A DNA stretch of 32,996 bases from Verrucomicrobiota bacterium (GTDB lineage Bacteria > Verrucomicrobiota > Verrucomicrobiia > Opitutales > Opitutaceae). The stretch covers positions 1-32,996 of the forward strand of contig JAEZAD010000217.1 in NCBI GenBank assembly GCA_023430565.1. The letters are read 5' to 3'. Position numbers and translations under genes: made by a program. Shown in pieces: positions 1-8,291 of the stretch. The notes under the pieces were generated by a model. It was not told where the DNA came from, did not search any database, and saw nothing but the letters and a program-made list of their open reading frames with translations. How positions within the stretch are numbered: the first letter of the stretch is position 1; every line of letters starts with the position of its first letter.

Positions 1-368
1 CCTTGCTTCAACTCGGTCCGCCCGGCAACGCCGGCATGAGTTCCCTCGTGCAGGGCCGCGGCGATGTCCTCACCGTTCGAACCGCCCGCGCCGACACGCT
101 CATCGATGCCGGCACCCTGCCACCGCCCAATGTGATCAAGCTGGATATCGAGGGCGCGGAAAGCCTCGCCCTGCGCGGCTTCAGCCGTCATCTCGCCGCA
201 CCATCCCTGCGCGCGGTCGTCTTCGAGTCCGACACCCGCGTTGCCGACGCCCCCCACCACTGCCCCGCCGCTTCCCTCCTCGTCGCCTCGCGCTTCCAGC
301 TGCATCGGCTCAAGCGTCGCGAGTCCACGGGTCATCTCCTCGCGAATTTCATCGCGGTGCGTTCCTGA
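1..368 (+). CDS. FkbM-family methyltransferase, C-terminal part
   Basis: This is the C-terminal end of a SAM-dependent methyltransferase whose start lies left of the window. The visible part has about 121 residues in the frame whose first complete codon begins at base 3. It contains the FkbM hallmark KLDIEGAE, about 70 residues before the stop, preceded by the usual substrate-loop region ending ADTLIDAG. FkbM enzymes O-methylate sugars or polyketides; beside glycosyltransferases, a role in methylating a sugar of the polysaccharide is the natural inference. Its stop overlaps the next start by one base (TGATG at 366-370), which argues for translational coupling. The TTG at base 3 is not a credible start because the Rossmann SAM-binding half of the family is missing. 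A second full-length member lies at 8288. Confidence 0.85.
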   Translation, partial: LLQLGPPGNAGMSSLVQGRGDVLTVRTARADTLIDAGTLPPPNVIKLDIEGAESLALRGFSRHLAAPSLRAVVFESDTRVADAPHHCPAASLLVASRFQLHRLKRRESTGHLLANFIAVRS

Positions 369-1309
369 TGTCACTCGCCGGCCGACTCGTTTATCACCTG
401 TGGCACCGCCACTACGGACCGCTCCGCGACGTCGTTCGGGAGGGCGGCTTCCGGCAGCGGCAGCGCACCGAAACAGGGCGTCGCGAAATGATCGCCGCTG
501 CCCACCGCCTGGTTCCGCCCTCCGGCGATTCTCATCAGGCACCGGTCTCCCTCGTTCTCCTCACCGGCCGCAACTACTGGTATCAAACCGCGTTTTGCCT
601 CTGGACGTTCGCGCACCATTCCCGCCGCCCGCTCGCCCCCTTCATTCTCGACGACGGCACTTTGAGCCCCGAACACCGTTCCTCGCTCCTGCGTCTCTTT
701 CCCGCGACGCGCTTCAGCGACGAACGTCACATCGTCGAGCGCCTCGATTCCGTTCTTCCCGTCTCCCGCTTTCCCACGCTTCGCGCGCGACGCCTCGAGT
801 TTCCTCTTCTGCGCAAGCTCACCGACGTTCACGCCGGCCTCGCCGGCTGGCGGCTCTTCATTGATTCCGACCTGCTCTTTTTTCGACGCCCCGACTTCCT
901 GCTCTCCTGGCACGATCATCCTCAGCGTCCACTCCGCGGCGAAGACCTGGACAACGCCTACGGCTATTCGCTCGAGCTCCTCGCCGAACTCGCCGGTCGC
1001 CCCGTGCCCGAACGCGTCAACACCGGCACGCTCGGCCTCCGCAGCGACGCCATCGACTGGGATCGACTCGAATTCTGGTGCCGCGAACTCCAAACCCGCG
1101 TCGGTCCGCACTATTACCAGGAACAAGCGCTCGTCGCGCTGCTGCTCGCCGGCGTCGACTGCGATGTTCCCCCGCCCGCCGATCACGTGGTCTGCCCCCA
1201 GCCGCCCGAAGCCCTCGCCTGCCGCGCCGTCATGCACCACTACGTCGCCCAGTCGAAACGCTGGTATTTTCAACACAACTGGCGCCACGCCCTCGCCGCC
1301 TCCCCGTGA
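368..1309 (+). CDS. Putative GT-A-type glycosyltransferase, family unassigned
   Basis: The protein has 313 residues, is soluble and lacks a signal peptide. It shows LFIDSDLLF with D166-S-D168, a DxD-type metal and nucleotide-sugar site at the end of a hydrophobic strand, and a later NTGTLGL followed by a YYQEQALV segment, as in GT8-like or galactosyltransferase-like GT-A folds. Near the C-terminus an MHHYV histidine segment could supply a further metal ligand. I do not recognise a named family, so the activity is inferred from the motif and from the surrounding glycosyltransferases. The ATG start overlaps the upstream stop by one base and the stop lies in a GTGA overlap with the next gene, so it belongs to the coupled polysaccharide transcript. 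It could also be an inactive relative with a scaffold role. Confidence 0.7.
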   Translation: MSLAGRLVYHLWHRHYGPLRDVVREGGFRQRQRTETGRREMIAAAHRLVPPSGDSHQAPVSLVLLTGRNYWYQTAFCLWTFAHHSRRPLAPFILDDGTLSPEHRSSLLRLFPATRFSDERHIVERLDSVLPVSRFPTLRARRLEFPLLRKLTDVHAGLAGWRLFIDSDLLFFRRPDFLLSWHDHPQRPLRGEDLDNAYGYSLELLAELAGRPVPERVNTGTLGLRSDAIDWDRLEFWCRELQTRVGPHYYQEQALVALLLAGVDCDVPPPADHVVCPQPPEALACRAVMHHYVAQSKRWYFQHNWRHALAASP

Positions 1310-2241
1310 GCGCCCCTCTCGCCAGCATCGTCATCCCCTGCCACAACGCCGCCCGTTGGTTGGCCGCGACGCTCGATTCCGCCTTCGCGCAAACCTGGCC
1401 CAACATCGAAGTCATCCTCGTCGACGACGGCTCCACCGACGACTCCCTCGCTCTCGCCCGCCGTTACGAAGGTCGCGGCCTCCGCCTTTTCACTCAACCC
1501 AACCGCGGCGCCGCCGCCGCTCGAAACAACGGCCTGCGCGCCGCCCGCGGCGAATTCATTCAGTATCTCGATTCCGACGACCTTCTCGCGCCCGACAAGA
1601 TCGCCCAGCAAATGACGCTCTTCGCCGACGGCAGCCGCACGCGGCTGAGCTCCAGCACCTGGGCGCGATTCACGCATAATCCCGAAGAAGCCGTCCTCGT
1701 TTCCATGCCGAACTGGCGCGACCTCACCGGCGTCGAGTTTCTCCAGCTCCATTTCGAAACCGGCGGCATGATGCAACCCGCCGCCTGGCTCGCGCCCCGC
1801 GCACTCCTCGACCGCGCCGGCCCGTGGAACGAATCCCTCTCCCTCAACGACGACGGAGAATACTTCGCGCGCGTGATGCTCGCCGCCGACGAAATCCGTT
1901 TCTGTCCTTCCGCCAAAACCTACTATCGCTCCCAGGTCACTGGCAGCCTCAGCAGCCGGAAAGATCACCCCGCCCTCCACTCGCTCTATCGCTCCATCGA
2001 TCTCACGCTGGCCGCACTCCTCGCCGCCGACCGTTCTCCACGCACGCTCGCCGCCGCCGCCCACGCGTGGAAATGGACTGCCTTCGAGCTCTATCCCGGC
2101 GCACCCGAACTGTCCCGCCGAGCCGAACAAAACTCCCGCCAGCTCGGCGGCAGCCGTCGCCCCTTCCCCGCCGGCGGCCGCTTTCAACTCGCCTCCCGCT
2201 TCCTCGGCTGGCGCCTCGCCAAACGCCTGACCCTCTCGTGA
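1306..2241 (+). CDS. Family 2 glycosyltransferase
   Basis: This 311-residue GT-A inverting glycosyltransferase starts at GTG 1306, inside a GTGA overlap with the previous stop. An upstream extension in frame exists but only shadows the preceding gene. The N-terminus is a textbook GT2: SIVIPCHN at residues 7-14, LVDDGSTDDS at 38-47 (nucleotide binding) and YLDSDD at 87-92 (D89-S-D91, the metal-binding DxD). The NRGAAAARNNGL segment between them is the conserved loop contacting the nucleotide sugar. It presumably adds one sugar from a nucleotide donor to the lipid-linked repeat unit at the cytoplasmic membrane face. No membrane segment is visible. Donor and acceptor cannot be read from the sequence. 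Confidence 0.93.
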   Translation: MSAPLASIVIPCHNAARWLAATLDSAFAQTWPNIEVILVDDGSTDDSLALARRYEGRGLRLFTQPNRGAAAARNNGLRAARGEFIQYLDSDDLLAPDKIAQQMTLFADGSRTRLSSSTWARFTHNPEEAVLVSMPNWRDLTGVEFLQLHFETGGMMQPAAWLAPRALLDRAGPWNESLSLNDDGEYFARVMLAADEIRFCPSAKTYYRSQVTGSLSSRKDHPALHSLYRSIDLTLAALLAADRSPRTLAAAAHAWKWTAFELYPGAPELSRRAEQNSRQLGGSRRPFPAGGRFQLASRFLGWRLAKRLTLS

Positions 2242-3503
2242 GCGTCGTCGTTTTTCATCCCAGCGTCGCGCCGTTCGTCCAACAGGCCGCGCGCGCCATT
2301 CACGAGGCCGGCCAGCTCGCCCGCTTCGAGACCGCCGTTCACGACGAACCGCACCGCCGCTCCCAACGCTTCCTCGTCGGCGCCGCCCGCCTCGCCGGCC
2401 GCGATCTCGCCGCGCAGTTTCGCCGCCGCGCCGTCACCGAGATCCCTCTCCCGCTTGTGCATTCGCATCCGTGGGGCGAATACGCGCGCCTCGCGGTCGG
2501 CGCCCTCGATCGCGATGGCCGCGCCACCGATCTGGTTTGGGAAAAAACCGAGCACGCCTTCGACCGCCACGTCAGCCGCTCGCTCGACCGTTCGCTCTCG
2601 GGTGTCTACGGTTTCGAACACAGCTCCCTCGCCACTTTCCACCGCGCCCACGAACTCGGTCTTCGCGTCGTTTACGACGTTCCCGCGCCCGATTCGGAGT
2701 TCACCCACCAGCTCCTCGATCGCGAACTCGAGCGCTTCCCCGAATTGCGCACGCCTTACCGCCGTCATACCGCACAACGCGAAGCTCGTCGTCTCGCCCG
2801 CCGCCGCGATGAGTGGCGCACCGCCGACCTGGTGATCGCTGCCTCCGAGTTCACCAAGAACAGCTATGCCCATGCCGGCCTCGACCTCGCGAAGATCCGC
2901 GTCGTCCCCTACGGCGCACCCGCTCCCGCCGCGCCCGAGCAAGCGCTCGCCCGTCGCGACGTATCCGCTCCCCTGACACTGATGTGGGCCGGCACGTTCA
3001 GCATCCGCAAGGGCGCCCACTACCTCCTCGACGCGTGGCGCTCCGCCAATCTCGGCCGGCACGCTCGGCTCCGCATCTTCGGCGCAATCGACCTGCCCGA
3101 CCGCCTCCTTCATCCGCTGCCCGCCGGCATCACCCTCCACGGTTCGATTCCGCGCGCCTCCCTCCTTGAGGAATATCACCAGGCCGAAGCATTGATCTTT
3201 CCCACGCTTTGCGACGGCTTCGGCATGGTCGTCACGGAAGCGTGGTCCCGCGGCCTACCCGTCATCACCACGTCCCGGGCCGGCGCGGCCGACCTGCTGA
3301 AGGAAAAGCAAAACGGGCTTCTCGTCCCCGCCGGCAATTCCAGCGCCATCGTCGAAGTGGTGCAGTGGTGCCTCGATCACCGCGACGCGCTCCACGCGAT
3401 GCGCGCATCGTCACTGGCCACCGCCGCAAATTGGCAGTGGTCCGATTATCGCGCGGCGCTCGCCCGCGCGCTCCGCCAAGCGGGTTTCTTCAACCGTTCA
3501 TGA
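2238..3503 (+). CDS. Family 4 glycosyltransferase (GT-B)
   Basis: The protein has 421 residues from GTG 2238, which overlaps the previous stop as GTGA. The C-terminal GT-B domain is clear: LMWAGTFSIRKGAHYL (about 248-263), the start of the donor-binding domain, then LIFPTLCDGFGMVVTEA. There D326 and E334 replace the usual E-x7-E pair of GT4 enzymes by D-x7-E. The N-terminal half has SEFTKNSY and VVPYGAP, the typical linker before the donor domain. It is a retaining transferase by family. The D-for-E change at the first position is seen in many GT4 members and does not argue against activity. It ends in ATGA with the next gene. Confidence 0.9.
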   Translation: MSVVVFHPSVAPFVQQAARAIHEAGQLARFETAVHDEPHRRSQRFLVGAARLAGRDLAAQFRRRAVTEIPLPLVHSHPWGEYARLAVGALDRDGRATDLVWEKTEHAFDRHVSRSLDRSLSGVYGFEHSSLATFHRAHELGLRVVYDVPAPDSEFTHQLLDRELERFPELRTPYRRHTAQREARRLARRRDEWRTADLVIAASEFTKNSYAHAGLDLAKIRVVPYGAPAPAAPEQALARRDVSAPLTLMWAGTFSIRKGAHYLLDAWRSANLGRHARLRIFGAIDLPDRLLHPLPAGITLHGSIPRASLLEEYHQAEALIFPTLCDGFGMVVTEAWSRGLPVITTSRAGAADLLKEKQNGLLVPAGNSSAIVEVVQWCLDHRDALHAMRASSLATAANWQWSDYRAALARALRQAGFFNRS

Positions 3504-4732
3504 ACCGACGCCCTGACGTTTGCCTCGTCGCTCCGGGACACCTCGCCTCGACGCCGCGCCTCGTTCGAAACGCCGACGCTCTCGCCGCCGCCGGATATAG
3601 CGTCCACGTGGTTTCCGGCCGGCATTTCACTCCGGCCGAGCCCCTCGACGCCACTCTCCTCGCCCATGCTCGCTGGAGCAGCACCCGTGTCGATCTTCGC
3701 GGCGGCTGGCGTCCGCTGTGGTCGCGCATCGACCAAAAACTCGCCCGCTTCCGCCTCTCCGCTTCATCCGACTGGCCGCTCGCCGCCCGCGCGCAGCACT
3801 CGGGTCACGCGCCGCTCGTGGCCGCCGCCGCGCGCACCGGCGCTTCGTTTTATTACGGACACGGCGGCGTCGCCGGCCTCGCCGCAGCCGCCGGGGCCGC
3901 TCGTCTCAACGGCACGAATTTCGGTTTCGATGCGGAAGACTGGCACGAGGAGGAAAGCGATTCGCCGGACGCCGCTCACCTCACCGCCGTCCGCACCTTG
4001 CTCCGCGGACTGCTGCCACGCGCACGATTCCTCACGTGCGCGTCGCCGCTTATCGGCGACGCCTATGCCCAATCCTACGGTGTTCGGCTCGCGTCCCTCC
4101 TCAATGTTTTCCCCCTTGCCGACGCCCCCGCGGCTCCGCGACTCCCGCGCCCGCCCAGCGCGGACAATCCCGCCATCGTGTATTGGTTTTCCCAAACCAT
4201 CGGCCCCGGACGCGGCCTGGAGCAAATCGTGGACACACTCCTCCATCTCCGCACGCCGGCCGTTCTCCACCTCCGAGGATTTCCCGCCGCCGGTTTCATC
4301 GAAACCCTGCGCGCTCGCGCCGGTTCGCTCGCCAACCGCATCGTCGTGTTTCCTCCCGCCGACGCCGGCGAAATGGTCCGGCTGTCCGCCGGTGCTCACC
4401 TCGGGCTCTCGCTGGAACAGCCCACGCCACGCAATCGTGATCTCTGCCTCACTAATAAGATCTTCGCCTATCTCCTTGCCGGCGTCCCGGTCGCGCTCAC
4501 TCCGACCTCGGCGCAAACCCAACTGGCGCCCGACCTGGGGCCCGCAGCCCTGATGCTGAATCCAGGTGCCCCGCACGAGAACGCCGCTCTCCTGGACAAT
4601 TGGTTCGCCCGACATGCCGCCTCCGCCGCGGCCCACGCCTGGAAACTTGGTCGCGAGCGGTTCAACTGGGATCGCAAAAGCGAGAAACTGGTCGCGCTGT
4701 TTGGCCAGCAGATCGGCGCTCCCCAACGATGA
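3500..4732 (+). CDS. GT4-like glycosyltransferase
   Basis: The protein has 410 residues from ATG 3500, in an ATGA overlap. The N-terminus has the GT-B acceptor-domain pattern TPRLVRNADALAAAGYSVHVV. A FDAEDWHEEE segment at about residues 143-152 fits the strand-loop seen in glycosyltransferases of this type. The C-terminal domain contains NKIFAYLLAGVPVAL from N319, matching the N-K-[IL]-x-E-Y-x-x-x-G-x-P-V region of GT4-like enzymes. The standard E-x7-E motif is not obvious, and LSLEQPTPRNRD occupies its place. I therefore call it GT4-like rather than GT4. It is soluble and lies between two genes with 4-base overlaps, so it is part of the same transcript. Confidence 0.8.
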   Translation: MNRRPDVCLVAPGHLASTPRLVRNADALAAAGYSVHVVSGRHFTPAEPLDATLLAHARWSSTRVDLRGGWRPLWSRIDQKLARFRLSASSDWPLAARAQHSGHAPLVAAAARTGASFYYGHGGVAGLAAAAGAARLNGTNFGFDAEDWHEEESDSPDAAHLTAVRTLLRGLLPRARFLTCASPLIGDAYAQSYGVRLASLLNVFPLADAPAAPRLPRPPSADNPAIVYWFSQTIGPGRGLEQIVDTLLHLRTPAVLHLRGFPAAGFIETLRARAGSLANRIVVFPPADAGEMVRLSAGAHLGLSLEQPTPRNRDLCLTNKIFAYLLAGVPVALTPTSAQTQLAPDLGPAALMLNPGAPHENAALLDNWFARHAASAAAHAWKLGRERFNWDRKSEKLVALFGQQIGAPQR

Positions 4733-6312
4733 ACGCCTCGGCACCGCTCCACGGCGACGCCCCGTCAGCAGAAGCCGGTTCCGCGCCCCCACGCCAAACC
4801 GCCGCCGTCGCGCCATCGACCGCCACGCGGCCTCGTCACACCGCCGCCCTGCTCGTTACGATCCCCCTGATCTGGCTGGCCCTGTGGTTCGGCGGCCTCC
4901 CTTTCCCCAATGGCGACGATCCGTTTTTCGCCGGCGCCGCGATCCATTTATCGGATACAGGCCAACTCGCCAATCCCTGGATCACGGGTTGGATGCAATG
5001 GATTCCCAGCGTCCACCTCGATCGCTTCTATGTCCACCCGCCGTTCGCCTCCTACGTTCTCGCCGCGTGGTTGAGTCTCTTCGGAGTCTCCGCCGCCTCA
5101 ACGACGGCTTATGCCTGCACCGTCGGTGCACTCGCGTCGACGGCCGCGGCCGCGCTGTTTCTTCGCCGCCGCACCGGCCTTCTGCCCGCGACCCTCGCCG
5201 CCTCGATCGTCATCCTCTATTTGCTCCATCGCGGGCTTCGCCCCGAAGGACTCGGGTTAGCGCTCCTTTTCCTGGGCAACCTCCTGCTTCCGATCCCTCG
5301 CCGCACCCCATGGTTCATCGGTTCGCTGCTCGTTCTCGCCAGTCCCTTCTGCCACGCCTTCCTGATCATCTTCGCGCTACCCACGATTGCGTTCCAAGGC
5401 TGGACTACCCGTGACAATCGCCGCGAGCCCGCTGCCTTCCTCACCCGCCCGCGGTTGACCATCGCCGCCGGAATCGTGATCGCGGCGCTTTTCCTCGCGG
5501 CCATTCGCTTCGAAGTCAGCGCCTTCCTCAACGACTTCTTCGGACACGCGTTGATCGTCACGCCGAGCGCCGGCAAGCTCTCCCGATTCTTCGAACAGCT
5601 CGCCGTCGGCCACACCATCATACCGAACGCCGCGATCTTCATCGCCGTCGCACTTTCTCTTGGTTGGCGCTTTTGGTCCTCCCCCGACGAACGCCGGTCG
5701 CTCCTCCTCACCGTCTGCGCCTACCTCGTGGTCGTCAGCGGTGGCATCCTCCTCTACGCTCCTTTTACGGCGACGTATGCCGTGATGTTTGCCTGCTTTC
5801 TGACGCTCGTGTGGGCGACAAAGCTCTCCGCATTCCCGCGCTTCGCCGCACTCGCTCCCGCCGGAATCCTCACCGCCTGGGGGCTTCTCGAGCATGGCAT
5901 TGAATACGCAATCAACCGCCGCACGCCCCCGGCTGACCTCGCCGCCATCGAGCGTTACGTGGCAGAGTCCCAGCCCGACACCGTCCTCTTCGATGCTTCG
6001 GCCCTTCGCTACGTCTTCGATTTCAAACCTCCGCCCAACTCCCGCGATATCGCCTGGAGTTGGTCCGCCGGATTGAGCGACCGCTGGTGGTCGCTCGACG
6101 CGACAGGTCCCCGCGATGTGTGGGTCCGAAAATCGCGGCCCGATCTCGCTCGTTTCGACCCAAAACTTCTGCTGGAAGCGCCGACCCTTTTCGGCCGCTC
6201 CTTCAACTCGCTCCAACCCGCCCGCAGCATCGTCGTGATCGCCGGCGCCGCTCTTCCCGTTCCCGCCCGGCGCTTCCCTTTTTCCCAGCTTGGACCTCTC
6301 CCTGCAAATTAA
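4729..6312 (+). CDS. GT-C-like polytopic membrane glycosyltransferase
   Basis: This 527-residue membrane protein starts at ATG 4729 (ATGA overlap). About 40 polar N-terminal residues are followed by a first membrane segment near 40-56 and then an acidic loop, PNGDDPFF (D63, D64). The motif HPPF occurs at 103-106. An acidic first periplasmic loop followed by HPP(L/F) is the arrangement of the ArnT/PMT-like GT-C enzymes, which use polyprenyl-phosphate sugars on the periplasmic face. Several more hydrophobic helices follow to about residue 400, then a soluble C-terminal domain of about 130 residues. By analogy it would decorate the polymer or lipid-linked intermediate outside the membrane. The family is only partly recognisable, and a flippase role cannot be excluded. 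Confidence 0.68.
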   Translation: MNASAPLHGDAPSAEAGSAPPRQTAAVAPSTATRPRHTAALLVTIPLIWLALWFGGLPFPNGDDPFFAGAAIHLSDTGQLANPWITGWMQWIPSVHLDRFYVHPPFASYVLAAWLSLFGVSAASTTAYACTVGALASTAAAALFLRRRTGLLPATLAASIVILYLLHRGLRPEGLGLALLFLGNLLLPIPRRTPWFIGSLLVLASPFCHAFLIIFALPTIAFQGWTTRDNRREPAAFLTRPRLTIAAGIVIAALFLAAIRFEVSAFLNDFFGHALIVTPSAGKLSRFFEQLAVGHTIIPNAAIFIAVALSLGWRFWSSPDERRSLLLTVCAYLVVVSGGILLYAPFTATYAVMFACFLTLVWATKLSAFPRFAALAPAGILTAWGLLEHGIEYAINRRTPPADLAAIERYVAESQPDTVLFDASALRYVFDFKPPPNSRDIAWSWSAGLSDRWWSLDATGPRDVWVRKSRPDLARFDPKLLLEAPTLFGRSFNSLQPARSIVVIAGAALPVPARRFPFSQLGPLPAN

Positions 6313-7255
6313 CCTGAGCGCCGGCGATATCGGCTACGCCCGGTTGACCGTCCCCCGGCTGGTGCGGGCTCATCCCCAGATCGCGCGCCGAATCGCCGTG
6401 GTCGATCTGTGCCGCCCCCAGCGCACGCGTATCTTCGATTCCAATACCCGCTTGCCCGAGCCTGCCTTCTCCACCCGCACCCAGGCCATCCGCGAGCTCG
6501 CCGAGGCTTTTCTCTCGGAGGGTCTGTTCGACCGGGTCGTCTTCCTCGAACCCGGCTCGCCGCAATTTGAAAGTCTCGCCGCCCGCTACACCGCCCGCGC
6601 CATGATCGAAACGCACGACTACGGCGGCTGCGCCAACATGGCTTATTGGGCCGGCATCGACGCCGCTGAAACGCGCTACGTCGTCCACTACGACGCCGAC
6701 ATCTGCCTGCACCAGGCTCCCGGTTTCGACTGGGCTCTCGCCGCCATGCGCGTCTGGGACCACTACCCCGCCGCCATTTTCGCCACACCCCGGATCAGTC
6801 CTCCCGGTTTCGCCAACACCCCCGAGGTGGACGCTCCCTCGCTTCACGAAGGCCGCCCCTCCGAGCGCGTCGCCGACGGCTGGCTCAACGATTGGTTCAG
6901 CACCCGCTGTTTCCTCGTGGATCGCAACCGGCTCGCCCCGCATCTTCCGTTGATGCAAGGACCGCTCGCCTGGGAATACCGCCTGCGGCGCCTGTTCGAT
7001 CGCGGCTATCCACCCGGCCCCGAAACGCTCCTCTTTCGCCGGCTCGGATCGCGCGGCTTCAAGCGCCTCAACCTCGCCGACGAACGCGCCTGGATGCTTC
7101 ATCCAAATTCCAAACCCTCCGACTACCTGGCGTTGCTTCCCGAGCTCCTCGATTGTGTCTCCGCGGGCCGGATACCGCCCGCACAACGCGGAAACAGCGA
7201 AATCGATTTGGCCGCGTGGCAGCGGTTCCTGAACGTCTCGAGCCGCACCAACTAG
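6290..7255 (+). CDS. Putative GT-A-like glycosyltransferase, family unassigned
   Basis: The protein has 321 residues if it starts at TTG 6290, which overlaps the previous gene by 23 bases. No ATG or GTG lies near and no Shine-Dalgarno is visible, so the exact start is uncertain. The central motif VVHYDADICLH (D135-A-D137) looks like the DxD metal site of a GT-A fold. It follows a conserved-looking stretch with ETHDYGGCANMAYW, where a strand and helix would bind the nucleotide. No signal peptide or membrane segment is seen. I do not recognise a named family. Its position between a GT-C protein and a GT4, with a 10-base gap to the next gene, supports a role in building the same glycan. It does not look like a duplicate of the DxD protein at 368. 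Confidence 0.65.
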   Translation: MDLSLQINLSAGDIGYARLTVPRLVRAHPQIARRIAVVDLCRPQRTRIFDSNTRLPEPAFSTRTQAIRELAEAFLSEGLFDRVVFLEPGSPQFESLAARYTARAMIETHDYGGCANMAYWAGIDAAETRYVVHYDADICLHQAPGFDWALAAMRVWDHYPAAIFATPRISPPGFANTPEVDAPSLHEGRPSERVADGWLNDWFSTRCFLVDRNRLAPHLPLMQGPLAWEYRLRRLFDRGYPPGPETLLFRRLGSRGFKRLNLADERAWMLHPNSKPSDYLALLPELLDCVSAGRIPPAQRGNSEIDLAAWQRFLNVSSRTN

Positions 7256-7265
7256 CACGTTCACT

Positions 7266-8291
7266 ATGCGCATTCTGCTCACCGCCGATCCAATGATCCC
7301 CGTGCCGCCAATCGGCTACGGCGGCATCGAGCGGATCATCGATGCGCTTCTGCGACAATACCGCACCCACGGCCACACGGTCGGACTCCTCGCCCACCCT
7401 GCCTCCACCGCCCCCGCCGATGCGCGCTTCAGCTGGCCCGACTCCGCCCGCGGCACGTTCCGCAACGCACTCGTGCTCCGTCGCGCCGTCCGTCGTTTCC
7501 AGCCCGACGTCGTGCACAGCTTTTCCCGGCTCGCCTATTTGCTGCCCGTGCTCCCCACGCGACTGCCCGTGATCATGTCCTATCAACGCCACACCGGCGG
7601 CTCGCAAATCACCTGGGCCGCTCGCCTCGGCGGACGCTCGCTGCGCTTCACCGGTTGCAGCGAGTTCATCTGCCAGATGGGCCGGCGCGCTGGCGGCCAG
7701 TGGCACGCGATCCCGAACTTCGTCGAACTCGAAAAATTCGACTTCGTGCCCGCGGTTTCCCCCGACGCACCGCTCGTCTTCCTCAGCCGCCTCGACGACG
7801 TCAAAGGCCCCGATCTCGCCATCGCCATCGCCCGCGCCGCGCAACGCCGACTAATCCTCGCCGGCAACCGCGACGCTTCCGGTCCGCAACGCACCTTCTT
7901 CGATCGTGAAATCGCCCCCCATCTCGGCCGCGACGGCATCGAATGGATCGGCGAGGTCGACGACACCGCGAAGAACAAGCTCCTTGGCCAGGCCGCCGCG
8001 CTGCTCGTGCCCATCCGCTGGGACGAACCCTTCGGCATCGTCTTCGCCGAAGCCCTCGCCTGCGGCACCCCCGTGATCTCATCCCCGCGCGGCGCACTGC
8101 CCGAAATTATTACACCCGGTCGAACCGGCTTCCTCATAGGGAGCGTCGACGAAGGAGCCGCCTCGGTGACTCGCCTCGCGTCGATCGACCGCGGTGCCTG
8201 CCGCGAAACCGTCAAGCGACGCTTCACTAGCACCATCGTCGCTGAATCCTACCTCCGCCTCTTTTCCGAAATCTCCCCAGCTTCACGATGA
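7266..8291 (+). CDS. Family 4 glycosyltransferase (GT-B)
   Basis: The protein has 341 residues, slightly short for GT4. It begins MRILLTADPM and has the N-terminal glycine loop GYGGIERI at 17-24, as in many GT4 enzymes that bind the acceptor there. The donor domain opens with LVFLSRLDDVKGPDLAI near 170 and carries the complete E-x7-E motif in DEPFGIVFAEA (E254, E262), followed by CGTPVISSPRGALPE. The enzyme is predicted to be retaining and cytoplasmic. A 10-base gap separates it from the preceding stop, and it ends in ATGA with the FkbM methyltransferase, hinting that the sugar it adds may be the one methylated. That last point is inference. Confidence 0.92.
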   Translation: MRILLTADPMIPVPPIGYGGIERIIDALLRQYRTHGHTVGLLAHPASTAPADARFSWPDSARGTFRNALVLRRAVRRFQPDVVHSFSRLAYLLPVLPTRLPVIMSYQRHTGGSQITWAARLGGRSLRFTGCSEFICQMGRRAGGQWHAIPNFVELEKFDFVPAVSPDAPLVFLSRLDDVKGPDLAIAIARAAQRRLILAGNRDASGPQRTFFDREIAPHLGRDGIEWIGEVDDTAKNKLLGQAAALLVPIRWDEPFGIVFAEALACGTPVISSPRGALPEIITPGRTGFLIGSVDEGAASVTRLASIDRGACRETVKRRFTSTIVAESYLRLFSEISPASR

